The position numbers and the translations under genes were made by a program. A model generated the notes under the pieces. It saw only the letters and a list, made by a program, of their open reading frames with translations, did no database searches and was not told the origin of the DNA. This document shows, piece after piece, positions 37,845-44,111 of a stretch of 64,000 nucleotides of DNA (positions are counted from its first letter, which is position 1; every line of letters starts with the position of its first letter). Source of the stretch: Streptomyces sp. NBC_00390. GTDB lineage: Bacteria > Actinomycetota > Actinomycetes > Streptomycetales > Streptomycetaceae. The stretch covers positions 1,178,001-1,242,000 of the forward strand of contig NZ_CP107945.1 of the NCBI RefSeq assembly GCF_036057275.1. The letters are read 5' to 3'.

Positions 37845-38414
37845 CTAGCGCGAGCCGAGGAACTCGATCGCCCGCTGGGTCAGGAGCTTGGCAGCGTCCG
37901 GGTCGTAGGACGGCAGCGAATTGTCCGCGAACAGGTGCTGGTCTCCGGGGTACAGGAACATCTCCGCATCAGCGCAGTCGGAGACGAGCGCGCGGGCGGC
38001 GTCGATGTCCTCGGCGAAGAACGGATCGGCTTCCTTCGCATGCACCTGCACCGGCACGCCGTCAGGCCATGCCGCGCCGAACTCCGACACGGGGATGCAG
38101 GCGTGGAACAGGAGCGCGCCCCGCGCGCCCGCCCGCGTCTGCGCCAGCTTCTGGGCGGGCAGCACACCGAGTGAGAAGCCAGCGTAAACGGCGTCCTGCG
38201 GCAGGAGTTCGGCCGCGCGGACGCCGCGCTCGGTCATCTCGCCGAAGCCGAGCTGCTCGACGTAGCCCTGGCCCTCTTCCAGGGAGTCGAAGGTGCGTCC
38301 GTCGAAGAGGTCGGGCGTGTGGACGGTGTGGCCGACCGCGCGGAGTTCGTCGGCGAAAGCGGCGACTCCGGGCGTCAGTCCCTGCGAGTGATGGAACAGT
38401 ACGACCTCTGTCAT
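37845..38414 (-). CDS. Dienelactone-hydrolase-family protein (passenger gene)
   Basis: The protein has 189 residues from ATG 38414 (GGGG upstream). The alpha/beta-hydrolase fold shows VVLFHHSQGLTPGVAAFAD (oxyanion region), VHTPDLFDGRTF, YAGFSLGVLPAQKLA (nucleophile Ser in GFSLG, where Cys is usual in classic dienelactone hydrolases), HAKEADPFFAEDI (acid) and LYPGDQHLFADN (His). It is probably a cytosolic serine hydrolase for small esters or lactones. It is divergent from an ArsR-like gene by 57 bp, which likely controls it. Both genes lie inside inverted IS5-type ends. Confidence 0.85.
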   Translation of the reverse strand: MTEVVLFHHSQGLTPGVAAFADELRAVGHTVHTPDLFDGRTFDSLEEGQGYVEQLGFGEMTERGVRAAELLPQDAVYAGFSLGVLPAQKLAQTRAGARGALLFHACIPVSEFGAAWPDGVPVQVHAKEADPFFAEDIDAARALVSDCADAEMFLYPGDQHLFADNSLPSYDPDAAKLLTQRAIEFLGSR

Positions 38415-38456
38415 GCCCGAACCCCTTGCTTGCGGGTAGCGAATGATCCGGAAGTT

Positions 38457-38462
38457 TAGAAT
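38457..38462 (+). promoter_or_regulatory. Candidate -10 element of the ArsR-like gene
   Basis: TAGAAT lies nine bases before the GTG start at 38472, so the transcript would be leaderless or nearly so. No convincing -35 at normal spacing was found. Confidence 0.35.
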
Positions 38463-38471
38463 AATCGAAGA

Positions 38472-39053
38472 GTGTCGAACAGTCCCCGTCTCCCCGACTA
38501 CGACCTCTCCGACGTCACAGATGTGACAGCCCCAGCCCAGCTTCGCGCGCTGGCCAACCCACTGCGCAACGCCGTCCTTGAGCTGCTCCTCGAACGCGCC
38601 GCGACGGTGAGCGAACTGGCCGCTGCACTCGGCCGCCCCAAGAGCACGGTCGCGCACCACGTGAGCGTCCTGGTGGATGCCCAGTTGCTGAAAGTCGTGC
38701 GGACCCGCCGGGTGCGGGCCATTGATGAGCGCTACTACGGCCGCACCGCGCGCATCTTCCGCGTCGGCACGGTCAGCCCCACAGACGGGGCCGAGGGGCC
38801 CTACTGCAACAACGATCTCGCCACGGCCGCGGCCGAGTCGGCCTCCGCACATCAGGCGGATCAGCTCTCCTCGATCGTGCGGCATGTGCGGATCCCGCGG
38901 GAGCAGGCCCGCGAGTTCTGGGCGCGGGTGCTGGAGCTTGCCAACGACTACGCGCAACTGCCCCGCGGAGGCGATGTGGTGTACGGCTTCGCTGCCGGGC
39001 TCTACCCGACCGACTATCCGGCGCTGCCAGAGGCCGAGTCTGCGGCGGACTGA
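38472..39053 (+). CDS. ArsR-like winged-helix regulator (passenger gene)
   Basis: The protein has 193 residues from GTG 38472. The HTH (about 20-85) shows QLRALANPLRNAVLELLLER, TVSELAAALGRPKSTVAHHV and LVDAQLLKVVRTRRVRAIDE. The beta-wing leads to YYGRTARIFRVG. The C-terminal helical domain (about 110-180) fits the larger ArsR/MarR-hybrid group rather than short metal-sensing ArsR proteins, and no metal-binding Cys pair is seen. It is divergent from the hydrolase gene across 57 bp. No ribosome binding site is seen, in keeping with the near-leaderless start. Confidence 0.85.
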   Translation: MSNSPRLPDYDLSDVTDVTAPAQLRALANPLRNAVLELLLERAATVSELAAALGRPKSTVAHHVSVLVDAQLLKVVRTRRVRAIDERYYGRTARIFRVGTVSPTDGAEGPYCNNDLATAAAESASAHQADQLSSIVRHVRIPREQAREFWARVLELANDYAQLPRGGDVVYGFAAGLYPTDYPALPEAESAAD

Positions 39054-39149
39054 CCTGTACCGCAGGTCGTGTCGTCCGCAGCCACGGCCTGCAGCACTCG
39101 AACCTTCACCACCCTGGCCCCATCTCAGGCAGCAACCCACCGAGTCACA

Positions 39150-39168
39150 TGACCTGTCGGACAGGCCC
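39150..39168. repeat. Right terminal inverted repeat of the IS5-type segment
   Basis: TGACCTGTCGGACAGGCCC is the mate of 36898-36916 and is followed by TAGC. Together with the preceding C this gives CTAG, a common IS5-type target. Confidence 0.7.
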
Positions 39169-39171
39169 TAG

Positions 39172-39290
39172 CTGTCGGGCATGGGTGATGTCGGCACAGC
39201 TCGCCGGCCCGGCCGGGCTGCAGAACAGCAACCTGCCGTCGGCTTCCGTGACGACCATGGACTTGACGGCGTTCTGCTGTTCTTCCCGGA
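39172..39290 (-). pseudogene. DDE_Tnp_4-type transposase fragment
   Basis: The minus strand reads QQNAVKSMVVTEADGRLLFC and SPAGPASCADITHARQL. This is the start of the DDE core of a common Streptomyces transposase family (QNAVK--VV-DA-GR, PGS-ADITHAR). It is interrupted on one side by the inverted repeat ending at 39168 and on the other by an IS5 remnant at about 39302. Confidence 0.65.
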
Positions 39291-39301
39291 GATGAACGGT
39301 G

Positions 39302-39902
39302 TTCACCGCGCTCATGGCCCTGGGCGACGCCGATGAGGACCTGAACTGGGCCGTCTCGGGCGCGCTCACCAGCACGCGGCCGGGGCCCCGCAAAGAGTGG
39401 CCCCGGCAGGCGAACCGGACAACCATGCCATCGGCCGGTCCCGCGGCGGGCTGAGCACGAAGATTCATCTCGCAGCCGACGCGCACTGCCGGCCCCTCGC
39501 CTTCGTTCTCACCGCCGGACAGGCCGGTGATGCGCCCGCCTTCACGCATGATGGCCCGTCTCGCGTCCCACGCCGCCGTGGACAGCCCCGAACCCGGCCG
39601 GACGTGGTCCTGGCCGACACGGCCTACTCCTCACGCGCCATCCGCGAACACCTGCGCAAGCGCGGCATCCGGGCGGTGATCCCCATCCCGGCGGACCAGC
39701 GGGGCCACCGCCTGCACCGAGGCAGCCGGGAGGCAGGCCCCCGGCCTTCGACCGCGAGACCTACAAGCAGCGCAACACCGTCGAACGGTGCATCAACCGC
39801 CTGAAGCAGTTGCGCGGCATCGCCACCCGCTACGAGAAGACCGCCACCATCTACCTCGCCGGACTCCACATCGCGGGCATCTTCATCCGGTCCGCGAGAT
39901 GA
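39302..39902 (+). pseudogene. IS5-family transposase remnant, frameshifted and 5'-truncated
   Basis: The pieces in order are FTALMALGDADEDLNWAVS, a frame change in the AHQHAAGAR region, then AIGRSRGGLSTKIHLAADAH and RTRPDVVLADTAYSSRAIRE. A second frame change near 39738 leads to AFDRETYKQRNTVERCINRL, GIATRYEKTATIYLAGL and a stop at 39900. The element is the same family as the fragment at 7.7 kb. It is inactive. Confidence 0.75.
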
Positions 39903-39963
39903 GGCCATCTCTCTGACGGCCCCCGCACACACGCCAGGTCGTCCGGAGGGTCACACTGCGTAG

Positions 39964-40479
39964 GTGCTGATCAGACGAGAAACCCCCGCCGACCTGGCCG
40001 CTGTCCGTGCGGTGACCATCGCCTCCTCCTACAAACCTCACGAGGAGGAACCTGTGGAGGTGATTCTGCGGGACGCATTGCAAAAGGGAGAAAACTGGAT
40101 CCCAGCGCTCTCGCTGATGGCCGAGGGCGAGGACGGCGCGATCATCGGCCACGCTCTGTGCACCTGGGGCCGAATCGGTACCGCCCGAGTCCCCAACCTC
40201 AGCCTGCTCGGTGTTCACTACGACCATCGCCGCCACGGCTTCGGAACGGCCCTGGTCCACGCCACTCTCGCCGCGGCGGACGCCCTCGACGCCCCGATGG
40301 TCGTTGTCCTCGGCGACCCCGACTTCTACGGACGGTTCGGCTTCCGCCCGAGCACTGACTTCGGCATCGTCGGCGAGGAACCGGCCTGGGAGCACCTGTT
40401 CCAGATCCGCACCCTGGCCGCCTACGATCCGTCCGTACAAGGCGAATTCATCTACCCCGAACCCTTCGGCTGCATCTGA
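39964..40479 (+). CDS. GNAT-family N-acetyltransferase (YhbS-like)
   Basis: The protein has 171 residues from GTG 39964. The GNAT fold shows IRRETPADLAAVRAVTIAS at the N-terminus, HALCTWGRIGT (beta 2-3), VPNLSLLGVHYDHRRHGFG with TALVHA (acetyl-CoA-binding beta 4 and pyrophosphate loop R-x-x-G-x-G) and VVVLGDPDFYGRFGF, the hallmark of YhbS-type enzymes. It should transfer acetyl from acetyl-CoA to a small amine; the substrate is unknown. It stands alone between IS debris on both sides. The start has no clear ribosome binding site. Confidence 0.85.
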   Translation: MLIRRETPADLAAVRAVTIASSYKPHEEEPVEVILRDALQKGENWIPALSLMAEGEDGAIIGHALCTWGRIGTARVPNLSLLGVHYDHRRHGFGTALVHATLAAADALDAPMVVVLGDPDFYGRFGFRPSTDFGIVGEEPAWEHLFQIRTLAAYDPSVQGEFIYPEPFGCI

Positions 40480-40671
40480 CGCCGACGCGGCAGCGAAGTG
40501 GAATCCGGCCTGGCTCGGTGATCCAAACGATACGGCCTGGCTAGGGCCGTACATGCAGGCGCAGTGCCCACCGACTCCTGGGTAGATCTCCTTCACGGAT
40601 GGCTGGCATCGGAGGTGACAGGCGTATGGCGGCGAAGGCGACCTCCCCGATCGCGCATGCACCAAGTGCAG

Positions 40672-41026
40672 TTACGCCTTGTCAGCCCAGTAGTCGGCCA
40701 GCATCTCGCCGGGCCAGGCGGACTCGTGGACCGTGCCACGCGGGCCCATCTCGGCGAAGTATGGCGACAGGTCGTAAATCTTCGTGCCGACCACGGCGTC
40801 CAGATCGGTCACCCGCAACCTGAGCCCGTCGACCTCAAGCAGTCGGGGGAAGCTTTGTGCCAGCTGGTTGGGGCGCCGGTGGTTACGGTGAGCGAACGTC
40901 CCGGTCGCCGGCCACTGCGCGTTCCTCCGCGGGCTGCGGGCGTGGTACTCGACGTCGCTAGGGGACGCCTGGTCGAAGTGCCAAACGACCACCAGGTGGG
41001 AGAACTCCTCCAGGGGCCTTCCCCCG
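40672..41026 (-). pseudogene. 3' part of a TsaA/TrmO-like tRNA methyltransferase gene next to IS3
   Basis: The C-terminal 115 or so codons remain: RPLEEFSHLVVVWHFDQASP, HARSPRRNAQWP and TGTFAHRNHRRPNQLAQSFP (the conserved TrmO loop, RPN). VTDLDAVVGTKIYDLSPYF and WPGEMLADYWADKA follow. The frame meets the end of an IS3 copy at 41027, and no matching 5' half was found on the far side (42349 onward). TrmO methylates t6A37 of tRNA-Thr. This copy is 5'-truncated and most likely dead. Confidence 0.75.
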
Positions 41027-41050
41027 TGAAGGTGGGCACGCGGTTATTGA

Positions 41051-41947
41051 TCACGCGGCGAGCGTGAGTGTAGCGGTGTGGTGTCGGTGTTCGTATTCGT
41101 TGGGGCTGAGGTGGCCGTTGGCGGAGTGTCGGCGGCGGGTGTTGTAGCGGGTTAGCCAGGCGAAGACGGTCCTGCGGCAGGTGTCGGCGTCGCCGTAGTC
41201 GTGGGTGCCCTGGAGGGTCTCGCGTTTCAGGGACGCGTGGAAGCTTTCGCAGGCCGCGTTGTCGGCGCTGGTGCCGACTGCGCCCATCGACCGGGTGACC
41301 CCGAGGTGGTCGCAGAGGCCTGCGAAGGCCCGGGATCCGTATTGGGCCCCGTGGTCGGAGTGGAACACGGCGCCGTCCAGGCCGCCTCGGGTCGAGGCTG
41401 CCATCCGCAGTGCGTCGGCGACCAGGTCGGTGCGCATGTGGTCGGCGATGGACCAGCCGACGACCTTGCGGCTGAAGCAGTCCAGCACGGTCGCAAGGTA
41501 GAGGAACTCCCCGCCTGCGAGCGCGAGATACGTGATGTCGCCCATGTACTTCCGCCCCGGCTCGGTGGCGGTGAAGTCCCGCTGGAACAGATCTGGAACC
41601 GGTGAGGCTGCCGGGTCCGGGACGGTGGTGCGCACGCGTCTGCGCAGGCGGATGCCGGTGATGGAGAACGTCCGCATGATCCGGGCGACCCGCTTTTCGT
41701 TGACCCGCCGCCCTTTCTCGCGGAGCTCGGCGGTCACTCGCGGGGAGCCGTAGGCGCCGCCGGACTCGCCGTGGACCTCGCGGATCTCCTCGGCCAGGAT
41801 CCGGTCCTTGTGCTGCCGGGCGGCCCGGGCCTCGGCGCCGGCGAGCCACTTGTAGTAGCTGGATCGGTTCACGTCCAGGACGTGGCAGAGCCGCTTCACC
41901 TCGTAGATGTCCCGGTGGTCGTCAACGAACTGGAAGCGGCCCCTCAC
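41051..41947 (-). CDS. IS3-family transposase OrfB (DDE integrase)
   Basis: The protein has 298 residues from GTG 41947. An HTH_21-like region (VKRLCHVLDVNRSSYYKWLA; YGSPRVTAELREKG) is followed by the rve integrase core. The core has RKYMGDITYLALAGGEFLYL (first Asp), DGAVFHSDHGAQYGS (second Asp) and NAACESFHASLKRE (catalytic Glu). All three acidic residues are present, so the enzyme may be active. It overlaps orfA by four bases (GTGA), the usual arrangement for translational coupling or frameshifting into an OrfAB fusion. Confidence 0.9.
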   Translation of the reverse strand: MRGRFQFVDDHRDIYEVKRLCHVLDVNRSSYYKWLAGAEARAARQHKDRILAEEIREVHGESGGAYGSPRVTAELREKGRRVNEKRVARIMRTFSITGIRLRRRVRTTVPDPAASPVPDLFQRDFTATEPGRKYMGDITYLALAGGEFLYLATVLDCFSRKVVGWSIADHMRTDLVADALRMAASTRGGLDGAVFHSDHGAQYGSRAFAGLCDHLGVTRSMGAVGTSADNAACESFHASLKRETLQGTHDYGDADTCRRTVFAWLTRYNTRRRHSANGHLSPNEYEHRHHTATLTLAA

Positions 41948-42288
41948 CAGTTCGTCTCTCCGGCGAAATACTTGGCCGCCTTGCGGAGGATGTCCCGCTC
42001 GGTGGCGAGCTTGCGCTCACTCGCCTCGAGTTCTGCCACCCGCGCCTCCAGCTGCCGGACCCGCTCGTTCGGATCGGCGGATGGCGCCGCCTCCCGAGGT
42101 TGGGCGTCCGGCTTCGCAGCAGCGGCGGTGATGCCACGGCGTTCGCGGTCCCGCAGCACCCACTCGCGCAGGGTGGCCCGGTTGACGCCCAGGTCGGCGG
42201 CGATGCTCTTGTAGGTCGCCCCGGGTGTGGACGCGTACAGGCCCACGGCATCGGCCTTGAACTCGTCCGAGTAGTCCTTCATCGCCAT
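41944..42288 (-). CDS. IS3-family transposase OrfA
   Basis: The protein has 114 residues from ATG 42288. An HTH (DYSDEFKADAVGLYASTPGA, IAADLGVNRATLREWVLRD) is followed by a leucine-zipper-like coiled coil (VRQLEARVAELEASERKLA) ending KAAKYFAGETNW. It binds the IS ends and dimerises with OrfB in this family. Confidence 0.9.
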   Translation of the reverse strand: MAMKDYSDEFKADAVGLYASTPGATYKSIAADLGVNRATLREWVLRDRERRGITAAAAKPDAQPREAAPSADPNERVRQLEARVAELEASERKLATERDILRKAAKYFAGETNW

Positions 42289-42476
42289 CGGCGGTCTTCT
42301 CGCTTCCTCCGGATCAAGCAGATCCAGTATCAGCGTGTCCCCCACTCAGGGGGAGGCCCCCCTTCTGATGCAGCCGACCCCAGACACCACCCGCCACCCG
42401 CCACCCGCCAGAAACGGCGTGCTCCGTCGGCTTCGACGCCCCGAAACACGGCGACATTGATCATCTCTGATGTTGC

Positions 42477-42887
42477 CTACTCCGCCCGTGTGCGTAGTTG
42501 GCGCATTAGTTCCGCAAGCGCCAGCAGGCTGATTAAGGGCGAAATGGCAGCGAAGAGCAGGCCTACCGCGTCATCCTCTTTGCTGAGAGAAGCCCATAGG
42601 CTCCAAGCAAGCGCGGCTGCTACGCCCGTCATGGTGAGAACCCAGGAAGATGATTCGTGACGGCCATCAATGATCGCTGCTGTGACGCCCAGTCCGCCGC
42701 AGACCATAAGTCCCATGACCAATGCTGCATGGACCCAACTGGGCACTCCGAGGGCTCCGTCAAAGGCCGGTTGGGCGTCCAATTGTCGGTAAGTGGCCCA
42801 CAGGCTGCCGGCATAAACCACCATGAGCGCCGACAGGCTCAACATTCTGATCAGCTGTCCTAGCACGCTGCGCTGCTCTCTTGCCAC
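42477..42887 (-). CDS. Small membrane protein, unknown family
   Basis: The protein has 136 residues from GTG 42887. There are four likely membrane segments: MLSLSALMVVYAGSLWAT (about 15-32), WVHAALVMGLMVCGGLGV (52-69), WVLTMTGVAAALAWSLWA (82-99) and AVGLLFAAISPLISLLALA (108-127). A charged C-terminus ends MRQLRTRAE. Third-codon GC is lower than in most genes of the window, which suggests a recently acquired gene. It lies just beyond the IS3 copy. Three tandem CACCCGC heptamers lie downstream near 42385-42406. Confidence 0.65.
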   Translation of the reverse strand: MAREQRSVLGQLIRMLSLSALMVVYAGSLWATYRQLDAQPAFDGALGVPSWVHAALVMGLMVCGGLGVTAAIIDGRHESSSWVLTMTGVAAALAWSLWASLSKEDDAVGLLFAAISPLISLLALAELMRQLRTRAE

Positions 42888-43099
42888 TGCGCCCCCACCG
42901 TTGAGCTGCTTGCCGCGATGAACCCAAGGATGCCAGCAGCAGCCAGCCCTCGAAAGGGGAATGCGTAACCTGATTGAACTGCATGACGCATGCAGTTGGG
43001 GCAGAGGGCGGTCCGAAACCAGGCGCCGAAAGGCTTCTCCGTCGATGGGGCTCTTAGTGTGCTGGTCTCACGGCGTAATGGCGGAGGACTACCGATCAT
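42860..43099 (-). CDS. Uncertain small ORF with a CPNC motif and one membrane segment
   Basis: This 79-residue frame contains WFRTALCPNCMRHAVQSGY and a hydrophobic stretch (GLAAAGILGFIAASSS). It overlaps the start of the next membrane protein gene by 28 bp. A zinc-ribbon-like Cys pair plus a membrane helix is plausible, but there is no ribosome binding site and codon use is neutral. It could be a remnant or chance. Confidence 0.25.
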   Translation of the reverse strand: MIGSPPPLRRETSTLRAPSTEKPFGAWFRTALCPNCMRHAVQSGYAFPFRGLAAAGILGFIAASSSTVGAQWQESSAAC

Positions 43100-43103
43100 G
43101 GGT

Positions 43104-43136
43104 CGGGATCGCCGGTTCGGCTAACCGGCGATCCCG
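43104..43136 (-). terminator. 14-bp perfect hairpin after the DUF6338-like gene
   Basis: CGGGATCGCCGGTT (43104-43117) pairs with AACCGGCGATCCCG (43123-43136) around a 5-nt loop. It lies 46 bp after the stop of the minus-strand CHAT operon, whose last gene ends at 43182. Confidence 0.8.
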
Positions 43137-43181
43137 CGCTATGAAGCTTTGAGGCTGCAGCCGCTGCGTGGCGCGTACCAC

Positions 43182-43835
43182 TCAATTTCCTGGGGCGCGA
43201 TTCACGGGAACCGCGGTGATCTCGATGAGCCGGATGTGTCCGCCGGGGATGATGACATAGTCCGCGTCCGAGGGCTGCGGGCGGTCCTCGCCAGGGCTGC
43301 GGATCGAGATGGGGTGGTGCAGGGCGACGTCGCGGTAGTAGGTGTCCCGCTCGTCGGAGACCATGTGTCCACTGCCGTACACAAGCGTGCCGTCGTCCAT
43401 CAGCACCTGCACCTCGGGATCTGCCTCGCCGCGCCGGGGCTTGAGGAGTTCGGCCCATACGGTGCCCGGCGCGGTGGACCAGATGCTGGCGCCGCTGCGG
43501 CGGCCGCGCAGCTCGCCCAGCACGATGCACGCGAGCGTGCTGAGGGAGAGGACGAGGACGCCGGACCGCACGAGGTGCCAGGCATGCGAGCGGGCGTACG
43601 CCGCGCCGGACAGAGCGCCATCGAGCGTGGTGAGGCCCGGCAAGTGCTCGGCGAGGGCGAGGACGCCCGCCGCGGCGGCCAATGTCGCGAAGGTACCGAC
43701 CGTGAACAGTTCGGCGATCTCCCGTGCCGCGCCTTGGCGTTCGCGCAGGCCGTGGCGTTCGTAGCGGACGAGGTAGAGATAGCCGGGGACGGCCGCGTAC
43801 AGCAGGGCCGCGAGTCCGGCGAGGTTGGAGGGCAT
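43182..43835 (-). CDS. DUF6338-like membrane protein, last gene of the CHAT operon
   Basis: The protein has 217 residues from ATG 43835. There are three N-terminal membrane segments: LAGLAALLYAAVPGYLYLV (5-23), FTVGTFATLAAAAGVLALA (44-62) and LVRSGVLVLSLSTLACIVL (about 88-106). The cytoplasmic C-terminal half (about 110-217) is beta-rich: VWAELLKPRRGEADPEVQVL, GTLVYGSGHMVSDERDTYY and DYVIIPGGHIRLIEITAVPV. This matches the DUF6338 pattern of membrane segments plus a small SH3/PRC-like soluble domain. It begins six bases after the stop of the small acidic protein and follows the CHAT protease gene, with a strong terminator behind it. A role as membrane target or effector of the CHAT protease is possible (inference). 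Confidence 0.7.
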   Translation of the reverse strand: MPSNLAGLAALLYAAVPGYLYLVRYERHGLRERQGAAREIAELFTVGTFATLAAAAGVLALAEHLPGLTTLDGALSGAAYARSHAWHLVRSGVLVLSLSTLACIVLGELRGRRSGASIWSTAPGTVWAELLKPRRGEADPEVQVLMDDGTLVYGSGHMVSDERDTYYRDVALHHPISIRSPGEDRPQPSDADYVIIPGGHIRLIEITAVPVNRAPGN

Positions 43836-43841
43836 GGGCGG

Positions 43842-44057
43842 TCACTCGGCGGGTGGGAGTGTGGGCGGGGCGGGTGGGTCTGGCGGGGCAGGTGGGGATG
43901 CGCGGCGGTCGGTAGGCTGGTATCGGCCCTTGAGGATGCCCAGTGGGCGGTCCTCGTCCGGTTCCGCGTCCTCGTCCAGCAGGTCCCGCAGCGCCTTGGC
44001 CTCCTCTTCCGCGGAGACCGCGGATTGTGTCGGCTGCGGCTCCGTCTCGTCCGTCAT
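43842..44057 (-). CDS. Small acidic, proline-rich protein between CHAT protease and membrane protein
   Basis: The protein has 71 residues from ATG 44057 (GGAAGG upstream). The first half is strongly acidic (AEEEAKALRDLLDEDAEPDE). The middle, RPLGILKGRYQPT, is basic/hydrophobic. The tail is nearly all Pro and Ala (PPAPPDPPAPPTLPP). It looks disordered, and there is no family. A possible 11-codon leader (MTLDNEREGRR, 44089-44054) ends by overlapping this start. Its position between protease and membrane protein suits a linker, inhibitor or cleavage substrate, but this is speculation. Confidence 0.65.
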   Translation of the reverse strand: MTDETEPQPTQSAVSAEEEAKALRDLLDEDAEPDEDRPLGILKGRYQPTDRRASPPAPPDPPAPPTLPPAE

Positions 44058-44111
44058 CGTCGTCCTTCCCGTTCGTTGTCGAGCGTCATCGTCGTCCTCC
44101 AGGGGCCGTGG

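Larger units (their letters stand above)
36898..39168. mobile_element. IS5-type segment with 19-bp inverted ends and two passenger genes
   Basis: The left end, 36898-36916 (GGGCCTGTCCGATAGGTCA), and the right end, 39150-39168, are inverted repeats matching at 18 of 19 positions. The segment holds an IS5-family transposase gene, a dienelactone-hydrolase-like gene and an ArsR-like regulator. Only 12 bp separate the transposase stop from the hydrolase stop, leaving no room for a right end directly behind the transposase. The right junction is followed by CTAG-like target sequence inside another transposase fragment; the left flank does not match. So this is either a passenger-carrying IS or a rearranged pair of IS ends. 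Confidence 0.55.
41027..42348 (-). mobile_element. IS3-family insertion sequence (copy 1)
   Basis: It contains overlapping orfA and orfB on the minus strand. The ends are related imperfect inverted repeats: 41027 onward reads TGAAGGTGGGCACGCGG, and the complement of 42348 backward reads TGAGTGGGGGACACGC. No target duplication was seen. One end lies directly in the tsaA-like gene. Confidence 0.7.

Noticed and set aside
42385..42406. Three tandem CACCCGC heptamers
   Set aside because: Short low-complexity repeat near an IS end; no function suggested.
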